Positions 42,320 through 52,936 of a stretch of 64,000 nucleotides of DNA are shown here, one piece after another. Below the pieces are notes generated by a model. That model saw only the letters and a program-made list of their open reading frames with translations, was not told the DNA's origin and made no database searches. The stretch comes from Desulfurivibrionaceae bacterium (GTDB taxonomy: Bacteria; Desulfobacterota; Desulfobulbia; Desulfobulbales; VMSU01). The stretch spans positions 62,001-126,000 of the forward strand of contig JAQYVV010000001.1 in NCBI GenBank assembly GCA_030145275.1, read 5' to 3'. Made by a program: the position numbers and the translations under genes. The first letter of the stretch is position 1; each line of letters begins with the position of its first letter.

Positions 42320-44113
42320 ATGGCAACAATCGATAATCAGCAAATACCGGACGCAATAGTAGATGAGTTCAGAGGGATAATAGACATTATCACACCTGCT
42401 TCTCTGCTTGCCTATCTAAAATCAAGGCCGGAACTCATCAAAGGGTTCCGGCCAACTCAATCTAATCTAGGCATTATTCGCAAACGACTCATTGGCATAG
42501 TCTCCGAGGCTGGTGAGATAGACAGGGGGCTGTTGTCTTTTCTTGCTGGGGAGTCCTTTAATATCGAGTTTGTTGCTGTGTTTTCAGAAGCCGCGCTTGC
42601 CCATCTCTTCTCCGATTTTGCTCAATACTGTGGACCTTCATTTATTGTCGCCGCTCTCTTAGACGAGAGGGAGGGAGTGAGAAAGCTTGCCTTTGACAGT
42701 TTGCAAACTAAAGAGGAAAGCTGCCGCCAGCAAGACCGAGATAAGCATGGTGCCGTTCTCAAAGATCAGCTTGGCCCCTTTTTGGGGCATGTTTCTTCCC
42801 TTTTAGAGGGAAAACAGGAAGATCAGGTGGGGGCGCCAGCTCAGCGGCAAGAAAATTATGCAGCCCAACTAAAGAAGAGCAGGAAAGATATAGCCGCACT
42901 TGAAAAACGCATTGTAAAAAACAAGGAAGAGAACAGGATAGGGAAAAAATTAAGCGACAAGATTGGCGCTAAAGAGAGTGAAATAGTTGCCTTAGGGGAA
43001 AAATTGGCTCGTGAAAAGATTGCCAGAAAAGATCTTGAAGAGAAATTGCAACAACAATCGGTCAAGACCCTCGAACTGCAAGAGACTCTTGAAAGTGAAA
43101 TAAGAGCAGGGATAGACCGGGAGATGAGGGCCGTTGTTCGAGGCTGGTTGAAAAGACCAGCTCAAAGAGCGACTGCCATCTCCACGATACAAACACAGCA
43201 AGACAGTGATATCCTTAGTCGTGTCGATGACGTTCTTTCCAGACAGGAAGTTGTGGATCGGGATTATGGTAATAAACGGCTCTTGTCTGAAAGAGTTAAA
43301 AAACTGGAAGCTGCAAGGGCAAAAATCATCCAAAGCGGTTCCGATGCCTTCAACCCCCTTGCGGAACTGTTGACAATCAAGAAGGAGTTAGACGGGGAGA
43401 TAGAAAAAATTCGGACCCTGCTGGGAACCGCAAACGGCAATGCTTTTATTGAAAATATAAAAATACGGATAAATTCAGCCCCCACCTCGGAGGCTTTGGC
43501 TCAAATCCAGGAGCTGCTCATTGAATTGGAACAAAACGACATTCTCAGCAGCGTTGACTTGAAGGATCTGTACATGGTTTACAATCGCAGGATGGAACTT
43601 CTCTACGAGAGATATAGCAGCGCAGCCGAGGAACCAAGTTGGGATGCAGATCCTGGTTGGACGATTAAGAACGCTCTTCATGAGAAGCAGAAAGTCCACC
43701 TGGTGGTCGATGGTCATAATGTCATCTTTGGGCTTACTGATCTGTTCGTTGACTTCTATGAGGAAGGCATACCCTCAGCCAGGGCCAGAGAGAAGCTTTT
43801 GGAGTTGTTGGACGGCATTTTAACGGATTCTCATTCATGCGCCTCCGTTTTTTTTGATGGTTCTGTGGCCTCTGAAAGGAGTTTTAGTCAGAATGTCAAA
43901 GAGATTTACTCAGGGGGTGGGGCTGCACAGGTACGCAACCGAGCCGATGAAGCGATTCTCGATTATCTTATAGCTTTAGCTGCAGGCGGAGAAAAGATCC
44001 CTGTTATTGTGGTGAGCAACGACATGGAACTGCAAAAGCAGGCCCGGGAAAAGGGCGCAAAAATAATGCCTCTGATGCAGTTTTCTGCCTTGCTCTTTGA
44101 GTTCTATGCTTAG
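42320..44113 (+). CDS. NYN-domain (PIN-like) ribonuclease candidate with coiled coil, coupled to recC
   Basis: The 597-residue protein has an N-terminal region of about 170 residues without recognised domain and a long charged coiled coil (about 175-265). A middle helical region follows, then a C-terminal YacP/NYN domain (about 455-597). The acidic residues expected for metal-dependent nuclease action are visible in VVDGHNVIFG, FFDGS, RADEAI and VSNDMEL. Its last codons overlap recC (ATGCTTAG), so it is the first gene of a recC-recB-recD operon. Its length is unusual for a NYN protein, which are often 150-250 residues. A link to DNA or RNA processing with RecBCD is an inference from coupling. 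Confidence 0.82.
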   Translation: MATIDNQQIPDAIVDEFRGIIDIITPASLLAYLKSRPELIKGFRPTQSNLGIIRKRLIGIVSEAGEIDRGLLSFLAGESFNIEFVAVFSEAALAHLFSDFAQYCGPSFIVAALLDEREGVRKLAFDSLQTKEESCRQQDRDKHGAVLKDQLGPFLGHVSSLLEGKQEDQVGAPAQRQENYAAQLKKSRKDIAALEKRIVKNKEENRIGKKLSDKIGAKESEIVALGEKLAREKIARKDLEEKLQQQSVKTLELQETLESEIRAGIDREMRAVVRGWLKRPAQRATAISTIQTQQDSDILSRVDDVLSRQEVVDRDYGNKRLLSERVKKLEAARAKIIQSGSDAFNPLAELLTIKKELDGEIEKIRTLLGTANGNAFIENIKIRINSAPTSEALAQIQELLIELEQNDILSSVDLKDLYMVYNRRMELLYERYSSAAEEPSWDADPGWTIKNALHEKQKVHLVVDGHNVIFGLTDLFVDFYEEGIPSARAREKLLELLDGILTDSHSCASVFFDGSVASERSFSQNVKEIYSGGGAAQVRNRADEAILDYLIALAAGGEKIPVIVVSNDMELQKQAREKGAKIMPLMQFSALLFEFYA

Positions 44114-47100
44114 TGTTCATAATTCAAACAGGCTGGAATTTCTTTTCTCTGATCTGAGTGATATTCTGGCCGTCCCCCTTGCAAACCCGCTGGCGCCGGA
44201 GATAGTTTTGGTGCAGAGCCAGGGAATGGCACGCTGGCTCTCTTTGCAGACCGCAGCAAAACGAGGGATAGCTGCAAACCTTGATTGTTCTTTCCCTGCC
44301 ACATTTATCTGGCGTCTTTTAAGATTGAATGCGATTGGCACGGGCGACCCGTATGAACGGGATGCCTTGGTTTGGACGGTTTTTAGTTTGTTGGAAAGCC
44401 ATCTGGATCAAGATGAATTTTCACCAGTTAAAAGATATCTCAGCGGCAGTCAGCCTTTCCTTAAACTCTATCAGCTCTCCCATAAGATAGCCTGCCTTTT
44501 TGATCAGTATATGGTGTTTCGCCCTGAGTGGATACTGGAGTGGTCAACTGGTGCTGGAGAAGGCTGGCAGCCAGTTTTATGGCGATCCGTGCAGGAAAAA
44601 TGCGGTGGCCAAAATCGGGCAGAGATGCTGAAGGCGTTTTTGGAAAGTATCGATGATACCTTTGTACGGCAGCTAAAGCTGCCGGAGCGTCTATCTCTTT
44701 TTGGAATACCTGCCTTGCCGCCTTCAATGTTTGCCGTTTTTGCAAAGCTTGCTGAATATGTGGAGGTGCACATATTCCTTCTGCAACCGTGCCGTGAGTA
44801 TTGGGCGGATCTTGCCTCCAAGGATGAACTGAGCCGCATTGATCTGCGCTCCGGCCAATCGTCTGACCCCTCTGATGATCTCCATTTTGAGGGAGGCAAT
44901 TCTCTGCTGCTGAATATGGGTAAAATGGGCCGAGATTTTCAGCACGTTTTACACTCCTTTGATTATCAGGAGTTTCATAATTTCAGCGAACCCGAAAAAA
45001 ATCCCCTTTTAATCGCTTTGCAGTCCGATATCCTCAATGGAATTGAACCAGAAGATAGTAATGTTGCTGGGCTGGCCATTGATGATCAGTCTGTTCAGAT
45101 CCATGCTGTGCACAGTCCCATGCGGGAAGTTGAGGTTCTCTATCAAAATCTGTTAAGTCTCTTTCAGGAAAAAGGGGAGCTGAATCCTGCTGATCTGCTG
45201 GTGATGGTTCCTGATATAAACTTATATACCCCTTTTATTGAGGCCGTCTTTTCGACACCTGAGCAGGAAAATCAAACTATACCATTCAGTATTGCCGATA
45301 AGGGTGCCAGTGGGCAGCATGTAAAGGGTTTTCTCTCCTTGCTTGCGCTTCTTGGAAGTAGAATGACTTCCTCACTTGTTTTTGATTTTCTCTCCCAGGA
45401 GAAGGTTAGAAATCGTTTTGATATCCAGGAAGGTGAGATGGAGACTATCCGTACCTGGATAGAAAAGAGTGCCATTTGTTGGGGAATTGACGGGCAGCAC
45501 CATGAAGAACTTGGTTTGCCCCACGAGAAAAATGGTACCTGGGAGGCTGGACTTGATCGGCTATTGCTTGGTTATGCCCTACCCGAACCAGATTCTCTTT
45601 TTTTAGATATTCTGCCCTGCGACCAAATTGAAGGTGGATCAGCGCAACTCTTGGCAAAATTTCTCGATTTCTTCACAAAACTGACTGCCGTGAGCAGAAA
45701 AGCTGCAAAGCAAAAAGACCCTGTTGCCTGGGCCGCTTTTCTTCGCAAGCTTTTAGATGATTTTTTTGAGGATAGCGGCCCTTCTTCTGGAACGGCTCAA
45801 AGAGAAAAACGAACAATCTTGAACGCCATTGATACCTTTGTAAGGCAGTCAGAAACGGCCCAGTTTAATCAGGAAATTTCTTTTGAAATAGTCCAGATAA
45901 TTCTGCAAAAAGAGTTTGATGCCTCTTTAGTTCATACCGAATTTTTAGGAGGGAGTGTCACCTTTTGTCAGATGGTGCCCATGCGCAGTATCCCCTTTCA
46001 GGTTATTTGTCTGCTGGGCATGAATGATGCGGCTTTCCCCAGGCAGGACAGACCGGTTGGCTTTGATTTGATGCTGGGCAATTTCAGGGTGGGGGATAGG
46101 TGTCGCAGAGACGATGATAGGTATATTTTTCTAGAAACGCTGCTCTCGGCACGTAAGCTTTTGTACATCAGTTATATTGGCGTAGGTGTGCAGAGTGGAG
46201 AGATCTTTCCTCCTTCCGTCGTGGTCAGTGAATTATTGGCAGCCATTGGACCTTACCTTGGCGGCAATGAGAAAGAAGCCGCCCGAAGATTCACTACTGT
46301 GCATCCGCTACAGCCTTTTTCAGAAAGATACTTTCTCGGAGATTCCCGCTTAAATAATTTTTCAGAACTCTATCGTCAGACCGCCAGAACCATAAAAAAT
46401 GATACCCCCTATGCCGGTCTTTTTGAGAAACGACTTGAAAAGATAGAAAAAATTGAACTTTCAATTACAGATTTTCTTGCCTTTTTTGAGCATCCCTGTC
46501 GCTATCTACTTCAGAAAAGGCTTGGCCTGAACCTGGATGATAGGCATTCTGATCTGGAAGATAGAGAACTGTTCAGTCTGGATAACCTTGAAAGATACAA
46601 GTTGCTGAGCCAGCTTCTTGATTCTAGATTGCTAGGTGATGAAAAAGATCCCGACCATGATGCACTAAAGCTCCAGGAAAAAGGTGTTGTCTCGTTTGGC
46701 AGAATAGGGAGATATGATTGGGCCGAGGCCGGAGCAGAAGTTGATGCCTTTTTAAGACCCTTTTTGCCCCAGTTGGCCGAGCCCCAACTGGAGCCAATCC
46801 CGGTTGATCTTGATTTAGGCGTGCTGAGGATTTTTGGAAATCTTGAAAATCTATGGCCGTCTGCTCAGTTTCTGCTCAGGCCAACTTCTGTGAAAAAATT
46901 GAGTTATCGAGACTCTGTCCGTTTTTGGATTTTACATCTGTTGCTGAACGCCTCCGGGGGCACTCCTGTCCGCACAACATATTTTATCGGCAAAGATGGG
47001 CAGGCAGCCTATGGGCCGATTGAGGATGCTTTAGATGAACTAAACCTCCTTGCCCGCATGGTGGTGGAGGGGATGCAGGCACCTTTGCTGATCCTGCCAA

Positions 47101-47378
47101 GGGCAACATTTTCCTTTGCCCAAAAGATGTGGAATGGCAAAACTCCTTTAGTCGATCCTGAGGAGATGTACAAAGCTTTTGGGGAAGCTGAAAGCCAATG
47201 GTTTGAAGGAGATCACTTCAGTGGCCCGGAAAAAGATGATCCCTATCTTTGGGCGGCGTTTGGCGAGAGCGAGCCGTTCTCCTGGAACTCTCAGGAAAGT
47301 TTCAGTTTTGTAAACAATGCGGAGATTCTTTTACGAAAGGCATTTGAGCTTAGAACAGTAGTTAATTTACCGCTTTGA
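44106..47378 (+). CDS. recC: Exodeoxyribonuclease V gamma chain (RecC)
   Basis: The 1090-residue subunit is recognised by the N-terminal LVQSQGMARWLSLQTA and GIAANLDCSFPATFIW motifs and the length close to E. coli RecC. It has an inactive helicase-like fold and recognises Chi-type sequences within RecBCD, which processes broken DNA ends. The ATG at 44106 overlaps the NYN gene stop. recB follows after 31 bases. Order NYN-recC-recB-recD; E. coli has ptrA between recC and recB. Confidence 0.93.
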   Translation: MLSVHNSNRLEFLFSDLSDILAVPLANPLAPEIVLVQSQGMARWLSLQTAAKRGIAANLDCSFPATFIWRLLRLNAIGTGDPYERDALVWTVFSLLESHLDQDEFSPVKRYLSGSQPFLKLYQLSHKIACLFDQYMVFRPEWILEWSTGAGEGWQPVLWRSVQEKCGGQNRAEMLKAFLESIDDTFVRQLKLPERLSLFGIPALPPSMFAVFAKLAEYVEVHIFLLQPCREYWADLASKDELSRIDLRSGQSSDPSDDLHFEGGNSLLLNMGKMGRDFQHVLHSFDYQEFHNFSEPEKNPLLIALQSDILNGIEPEDSNVAGLAIDDQSVQIHAVHSPMREVEVLYQNLLSLFQEKGELNPADLLVMVPDINLYTPFIEAVFSTPEQENQTIPFSIADKGASGQHVKGFLSLLALLGSRMTSSLVFDFLSQEKVRNRFDIQEGEMETIRTWIEKSAICWGIDGQHHEELGLPHEKNGTWEAGLDRLLLGYALPEPDSLFLDILPCDQIEGGSAQLLAKFLDFFTKLTAVSRKAAKQKDPVAWAAFLRKLLDDFFEDSGPSSGTAQREKRTILNAIDTFVRQSETAQFNQEISFEIVQIILQKEFDASLVHTEFLGGSVTFCQMVPMRSIPFQVICLLGMNDAAFPRQDRPVGFDLMLGNFRVGDRCRRDDDRYIFLETLLSARKLLYISYIGVGVQSGEIFPPSVVVSELLAAIGPYLGGNEKEAARRFTTVHPLQPFSERYFLGDSRLNNFSELYRQTARTIKNDTPYAGLFEKRLEKIEKIELSITDFLAFFEHPCRYLLQKRLGLNLDDRHSDLEDRELFSLDNLERYKLLSQLLDSRLLGDEKDPDHDALKLQEKGVVSFGRIGRYDWAEAGAEVDAFLRPFLPQLAEPQLEPIPVDLDLGVLRIFGNLENLWPSAQFLLRPTSVKKLSYRDSVRFWILHLLLNASGGTPVRTTYFIGKDGQAAYGPIEDALDELNLLARMVVEGMQAPLLILPRATFSFAQKMWNGKTPLVDPEEMYKAFGEAESQWFEGDHFSGPEKDDPYLWAAFGESEPFSWNSQESFSFVNNAEILLRKAFELRTVVNLPL

Positions 47379-47409
47379 GACAACTTATGGTGCTGGATCT
47401 GAATAATAA

Positions 47410-50400
47410 ATGAGTGAATTACAAAGATTAAATACGGTCAATATCCCTCTTGCCGGTACGAAACTAATTGAAGCAAGTGCCGGCACCGGAAAGACCTACG
47501 CCATTACAGGCTTGTACATTCGTCTTCTTCTCGAAAAAGAGTTAGATGTCGATACTGTTTTAGTCCTTACCTTTACAGAGGCTGCGACTAAAGAGCTGCG
47601 TGAAAGGGTGCGGAGTCGTTTGCAAGATGCCTTGGCTGTTTATGAAGAGAAGTCGATCTCTGATGAATTTTTGCATGAGCTCTATGCAAAGCATTGCAGG
47701 GAGGGGCGCAGCATCCAGCAATGCAGGCAGAGGCTCTCCTTGGCTTTGCACTCCATAGATCTTGCCGCAATTTACACAATCCACGGGTTTTGCGCCCGAG
47801 TCCTACAGGATTCGGCCTTTGAAAGCGGGCTCTTATTTGATCTTGAACTTTCCGAAAATGACTCAGAGCTTTTAGGGCAGATAATTGATGATTACTGGCG
47901 AATACAGGTAGGTTCCTGGTCGGATCTTTTCCTACAGTATCTTTTTGCCAGAAAGATAAATGCCGACACGCTTTTTAGCAAATTGTCTGGGGTGGTGAAA
48001 ATTGCAAGGGCTGCCGGTATCCACAGAATAGATTTTCCTCCCCGCCTCAGTCCAGATCAATTTAGTTTTTCAATGGATGGGCTTGTCTCACTCTGGCAGG
48101 AATCAGAAGATGAAATTATTGAGCTTCTAGCCAGTAAGGCTTTGAGTAAGGCCAAAACAAAAGGTTGGTATCATCCAGATAGCGTCGCAGAGTGGCAAAA
48201 AGAAATAGACGATTATTTCCACGATGGCGAAAACAACTTGCTGCCTGTGCAGGCCTTGGAAAAATTTTCCTCGGGCAGCCTTGTCAAAGGAACGCAGCCT
48301 TCTAAGATAGGTCAGACCCCGGAGCATGAATTTTTCCGAAAAACTGAAAGTCTTATTTCTCAATTGTCACAATCTTTTAATGGCCTCTGTTTTGAAATTA
48401 TTGAGTACTGCCTTGCCCAGTTGCCTGAAAGAAAAAATGCGGCGGCTGTTCTCTCCTTTGATGATTTGCTTTTGCTGGTCCGTGATGGCCTGAGAAATAA
48501 GGAATCAGGCCCTCGCTTAGCTGAAAAAATCAGGCAGCAGTACCAAGCCCTTTTGATAGATGAGTTCCAAGATACGGATGCGGTCCAGTATGAAATATTT
48601 CAGAGCATATATGGCGCTGGGAAAAACGCTATGTTTCTCATTGGTGACCCCAAACAGGCGATCTACCGTTTTCGTGGCGCGGATATTTATGCTTACCTGA
48701 AGGCGATCAAAAGTGCCGGTTCTGAGGTGTACGGTATGGACACCAACTGGCGCTCGGAGCCAGAGCTTGTGCACGGGTTTAATCTCTTGTTTGGTTTTAC
48801 CGGCCGGGTAGAACCTTTTTATATTCCTGATATTTTCTATCACCACGTACAAGCGGCTGCCAGGCAGGGCCCGATTTTGTCTGTTGAAGGGGAAGATGCA
48901 CGGCCAATTTCCTTCCTTAGCTTTCCGGAGCAGGGAAAAAAGGGCAATGCTAAAAAGTTTATTGCCCAGGACCTTGCCAGGCAGATAAGAAAGCTCATAA
49001 CTACAGGTAGGCAAGGTAAGGCCTATTTTGTCACGCCTTCTTCCGGGGACGGAGAGCAGGAAGAGCGGCAGGCACTGAAGGCAGGCCATATGGCTGTGCT
49101 CGTGCGCAGTCACAAAGATGCAGAATTAGTCAGATCTGCTCTGGTTGAGCAGGGCGTTCGTTCGGTTTTGCACACCCGGCAGGAGGTTTTTGCGACCAAT
49201 GAGGCCCGAGAACTGCAAATTATTCTTACAGGGGTAATCCGCTCAACAGAGGTGCGCTGCGTTAAAACTGCTTTGGCGACGAGTCTCTTGGGGTGGCGGG
49301 CAGAGGAATTGCTGCGCCTTGATGAAGATGAGGGTCTAGGGGAAAAGACGACTGAACGTTTTGCTGACTATCTAAAGCTCTGGGAAGACAAAGGTTTTGC
49401 GGTTATGGCCTTTCGGTTGTTGCGTCGGGATGGAATAATCAGCCGTATTGCCGGTTGCAGAAATGGAGAGCGCCGATTGACCAATTTGCGCCATATTGTC
49501 GAGATTCTCCAGGAGGCAAGTCATCAGGAACGCCTTGGTCCCGCAGTCCTGCTTGACTGGTTTCAAAGACAGAGGCATGCTGAGGAGAAAAATGAAGAGA
49601 GGCTGCTTCGTTTGGAAAGTGATGAGTCTCTGGTTAAAATAGTAACAATTCATAAGAGCAAGGGGCTTGAGTATCCACTCGTGTTTTGTCCCTTCCTCTG
49701 GGATGCCCCTTATCAGGTCAAAAAGGACAAGGGCTGGGTAGCCTGGCATGATGGGGATGGCAATGAACGGGTCGATATGGGTACGGAGGCCATGGCTGAT
49801 CGGCATGGCCTACAGGTGCGGGAAAACATGGCCGAAGAGTTTCGCCTGCTTTACGTCGCTCTGACCAGGGCAAGAAACCGTTGCTGCATCTACTGGGGAA
49901 ATGTCCGGTCAAGAAAAAGTTCGGTGACGGCCAAGTCGGCACTGGCTTACCTGCTGAAATCCTTTTGTCCACCGGAGAAATTTGCTCTAGAGCAAAATGA
50001 TTCAATGCCTTCAGGGCTGGATGATTCTTTATTTGCGCCGCTTTATGAAATGGCGGCTTGTGCCCCGAAATCTGTAAGTGTTTCTGGAAGTGAACTTCTA
50101 GTTGAAGTACAAGAAATAGATGCTGTGCCGCCGCCCGAATTGAGACCTGTTTCCACAGATTTTCGCACCCTTGAACCGAGTTGGGACGTTTTGAGTTTCT
50201 CAGCACTTTTGCGTTCTGAAAAAGAGGCGAAAGAGGAACAGGCCCATGAAGACTTTTTTCCACCTCAGGAGAGAGGTCGTTTTTCGGGACCCGGCATCGA
50301 GAATCCTGAAAAAAACATGTTTAACTTCCCCAAAGGGGCCCAGCCTGGCAGTTGTCTGCATGATATTTTTGAAAGGCTTGATTTTACCTCCTCCTATGAC

Positions 50401-51078
50401 GAGCAGACCTCCAAGAGAGTGAAAGATACTCTCGATATGTATGGGATCAACAATGAGTGGAGTGCTCCTCTTTTGGATGGAATTGAGATTATTCTTAAAA
50501 CTGCTCTTGATTCCGAAAAAGAAGGACTATGTCTGAATCAAATCGGCATGGAGCAGAGAATAAATGAGTTGGAATTTTACTACTCAATTCCAAGATATTT
50601 CCATAAGCAGTTTCACTCAATTTTTCGTGGTAACAGTGAAAAGGCATCCCAGGAACAAAGGGGGGGCCAAAAAGAGGAGATCGCTCCTCTCTGCTATATG
50701 AAAGGTTTTATTGATCTGGTTTTTGAATGGCAAGGGCAATACTATATTGTTGACTATAAATCTAATTACCTCGGGGACCAATATGAGGATTATCATCAGG
50801 CCCGACTAAATGAAGAGATGATAAAGAGCAGCTATGATATGCAGTACCATATTTATCTGGTGGCCTTGCACCGATACCTGCAACAGAGAGTCCCTGACTA
50901 TGATTATGATTCCCACATGGGAGGGGTTTATTATCTCTTTATCCGTGGGATGTCTCCAGAGAAGGGTCCGGGTTTTGGTGTTTTTAAAGACCTGCCAGGC
51001 CGTGAGGTTATTGAAGGAATGGAAAAAATGTTAAATTGGCAAGGGGCGATTGGCAACCCAAGTGAGGCCTATGAGTAG
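47410..51078 (+). CDS. recB: Exodeoxyribonuclease V beta chain (RecB helicase-nuclease)
   Basis: The 1222-residue protein has a UvrD-type superfamily 1 helicase: Walker A ASAGTGKTYAITG, motif II LLIDEFQDTDAVQ, GDPKQAIYRFRGADI and motif VI LLYVALTRARNR. The C-terminal RecB nuclease domain has GFIDLVFEWQG and YYIVDYKSNYLG, with catalytic aspartates and lysine. It is the 3'-5' motor and nuclease of RecBCD. The size is close to E. coli RecB. It overlaps recD by eight bases. Confidence 0.97.
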   Translation: MSELQRLNTVNIPLAGTKLIEASAGTGKTYAITGLYIRLLLEKELDVDTVLVLTFTEAATKELRERVRSRLQDALAVYEEKSISDEFLHELYAKHCREGRSIQQCRQRLSLALHSIDLAAIYTIHGFCARVLQDSAFESGLLFDLELSENDSELLGQIIDDYWRIQVGSWSDLFLQYLFARKINADTLFSKLSGVVKIARAAGIHRIDFPPRLSPDQFSFSMDGLVSLWQESEDEIIELLASKALSKAKTKGWYHPDSVAEWQKEIDDYFHDGENNLLPVQALEKFSSGSLVKGTQPSKIGQTPEHEFFRKTESLISQLSQSFNGLCFEIIEYCLAQLPERKNAAAVLSFDDLLLLVRDGLRNKESGPRLAEKIRQQYQALLIDEFQDTDAVQYEIFQSIYGAGKNAMFLIGDPKQAIYRFRGADIYAYLKAIKSAGSEVYGMDTNWRSEPELVHGFNLLFGFTGRVEPFYIPDIFYHHVQAAARQGPILSVEGEDARPISFLSFPEQGKKGNAKKFIAQDLARQIRKLITTGRQGKAYFVTPSSGDGEQEERQALKAGHMAVLVRSHKDAELVRSALVEQGVRSVLHTRQEVFATNEARELQIILTGVIRSTEVRCVKTALATSLLGWRAEELLRLDEDEGLGEKTTERFADYLKLWEDKGFAVMAFRLLRRDGIISRIAGCRNGERRLTNLRHIVEILQEASHQERLGPAVLLDWFQRQRHAEEKNEERLLRLESDESLVKIVTIHKSKGLEYPLVFCPFLWDAPYQVKKDKGWVAWHDGDGNERVDMGTEAMADRHGLQVRENMAEEFRLLYVALTRARNRCCIYWGNVRSRKSSVTAKSALAYLLKSFCPPEKFALEQNDSMPSGLDDSLFAPLYEMAACAPKSVSVSGSELLVEVQEIDAVPPPELRPVSTDFRTLEPSWDVLSFSALLRSEKEAKEEQAHEDFFPPQERGRFSGPGIENPEKNMFNFPKGAQPGSCLHDIFERLDFTSSYDEQTSKRVKDTLDMYGINNEWSAPLLDGIEIILKTALDSEKEGLCLNQIGMEQRINELEFYYSIPRYFHKQFHSIFRGNSEKASQEQRGGQKEEIAPLCYMKGFIDLVFEWQGQYYIVDYKSNYLGDQYEDYHQARLNEEMIKSSYDMQYHIYLVALHRYLQQRVPDYDYDSHMGGVYYLFIRGMSPEKGPGFGVFKDLPGREVIEGMEKMLNWQGAIGNPSEAYE

Positions 51079-52906
51079 AATAAGTGAGGAAATCCAGGCG
51101 CGCAGCTCTTTGTCTTTGGCGCCATATTTCGTCGATTTTGTCAAAAGAATTGATCCTGATGCTGATCCTATAGTTCTTGCTGCCACTGATATGGTGATCA
51201 GGTCCTGTGAGGACGGCAATGTCTGTTTTCCCCTTCCTGAAAATCATATTTACCAGGTGGGTTGCGAAAAGAGTGGTCCTGCTGGATGCCAAGAGAAAGA
51301 CGAAGCGAGGAGTGAGGTCGTAGAAAAACTTCTGGCAAGCAAGGTTGTGGGCAGGCCTGGTGAGATAAGGCCCCTTGTCCTCGATCAGGCCCATCGCCTT
51401 TACTTATACCGCTATTGGAAATATGAAAATGAGTTGGCTGTAGATTTACTGGTCAGGGCCCAGGAGAAAATATGCCTCGCAGAGTATGAGCAAATTAGCT
51501 CCTATATTGATCTTCTTTTTTCGGAACCAGACAGTACAGGTGCAAATTGGCAGAAAATAGCGGGAGCTGTTGCAATTTTAAAGAAGTTTTGTGTTATCTG
51601 TGGTGGCCCAGGAACGGGAAAAACTGCCACTGTTGTGAAAATTATGGCTCTTTTGCTGCAGGCGTCGGGGGGGCGGCAGCTTAAATTCGGGCTTGTGGCG
51701 CCCACCGGGAAAGCTGCGGCCCGTTTGCAGGATTCCATAAAAAATGCAAAACGTTCTCTTAAGGTGCCAGACGATGTTGTTGTGAAAATTCCTGAAGAGG
51801 TCCAGACGATCCATCGGCTCCTTGGTTATTGCCGCAATTCCCCTTATTTTCGGCATAACGCTAAAAATCCACTTGACCTTGATGTTCTGATCGTGGATGA
51901 GGCCTCAATGGTCGATCTGGCCCTGATGGCAAAACTTTTTTCAGCTCTGTCTGAGCATTGTCGGATTATTCTCTTGGGAGACAAAGACCAGCTTGCATCA
52001 GTTGAGGCGGGTAGGGTGTTAGGCGATATTTGCAGGAAAGATACAAACGGCTTTTCCCAAACATTTGCGGCCCAGTTAAAAGAACTGGGTGTGGATGATC
52101 AGAATGAGATTGGGATAATAAAACAATCAGGCTTCGCTGATTCCATCGTGATTTTAGAGAAAAGTTATCGTTTCGATGCAGAAAGTGGCATAGGAAATCT
52201 TGCCAAGGCCATTAATAGCGCAAATTTTGATGATGTTTCGCACTGTTTGAGCAAGACAGAGTTAGCCGATATTTATCACAATTCAATGCAGGAGGATGAA
52301 CAATTTAAAGCATTGATCCACTCTGTATGCGATGAATGTAGTGATTATTTGCAATGCCTAGATCCCAAAGAGGCCTTTGCTCTCTTTGAAAGATTCAGGC
52401 TTCTTTGCGTGCATCGAAAAGGCCTGTATGGAGCGCAGATGCTCAATAGCTTCATTGAGGAGAAGCTGGCCCAGAAGGGACTCATTTCAGTTGGGGCAAC
52501 CTGGTATGCGGGAAGGCCTATACTCATAACCCAAAATGATTATAACCTGGGGCTTTTTAATGGTGATACCGGTGTCACCTTATTGGATGAAGCGGGAGAG
52601 CTGCGGGTCTTCTTTCTTGGCCCCCAAGGGGAGATGCGCTCTCTCAGCCCTTTACGAATCCCAGCCCATGAAACGGCCTTTGCGGTAACAGTGCACAAGA
52701 GCCAAGGCTCAGAGTTTGAGCATGTTGCTTTACTTCTGCCCGAAGAACCATCCCTGGTGCTTTGCCGGGAGCTTCTCTACACCGCGGTGACCAGGGCCCG
52801 AAAAAAGTTCACCCTCTGGGGAGATATGGCTGTTGTAAAGGAAGGGTTAGCAAAGACAATTCAGAGAAGTTCCGGCCTGGCGGATAAGTTGGAGACGGGA
52901 AACTGA
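51071..52906 (+). CDS. recD: Exodeoxyribonuclease V alpha chain (RecD helicase)
   Basis: The 611-residue superfamily 1 helicase has Walker A GGPGTGKTATVV, LIVDEASMVDL, GDKDQLASVEAG and the C-terminal TVHKSQGSEFEHV and LLYTAVTRARK. It is the 5'-3' motor of RecBCD. The ATG at 51071 lies inside the end of recB (ATGAGTAG overlap); the frame start at 51050 is rejected. Last gene of the operon, convergent with glgP; only about 30 bases separate them, containing a TTTCAACTTTCAACT run, the complement of the GTTGAAA repeat. Confidence 0.96.
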   Translation: MSRISEEIQARSSLSLAPYFVDFVKRIDPDADPIVLAATDMVIRSCEDGNVCFPLPENHIYQVGCEKSGPAGCQEKDEARSEVVEKLLASKVVGRPGEIRPLVLDQAHRLYLYRYWKYENELAVDLLVRAQEKICLAEYEQISSYIDLLFSEPDSTGANWQKIAGAVAILKKFCVICGGPGTGKTATVVKIMALLLQASGGRQLKFGLVAPTGKAAARLQDSIKNAKRSLKVPDDVVVKIPEEVQTIHRLLGYCRNSPYFRHNAKNPLDLDVLIVDEASMVDLALMAKLFSALSEHCRIILLGDKDQLASVEAGRVLGDICRKDTNGFSQTFAAQLKELGVDDQNEIGIIKQSGFADSIVILEKSYRFDAESGIGNLAKAINSANFDDVSHCLSKTELADIYHNSMQEDEQFKALIHSVCDECSDYLQCLDPKEAFALFERFRLLCVHRKGLYGAQMLNSFIEEKLAQKGLISVGATWYAGRPILITQNDYNLGLFNGDTGVTLLDEAGELRVFFLGPQGEMRSLSPLRIPAHETAFAVTVHKSQGSEFEHVALLLPEEPSLVLCRELLYTAVTRARKKFTLWGDMAVVKEGLAKTIQRSSGLADKLETGN

Positions 52907-52936
52907 ATCTCTACGCTTTCAACTTTCAACTCTTAA

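Noticed and set aside
48517..49113. 198-residue minus-strand reading frame inside recB
   Set aside because: The complementary strand encodes conserved RecB helicase motifs; the minus frame has no recognisable features.
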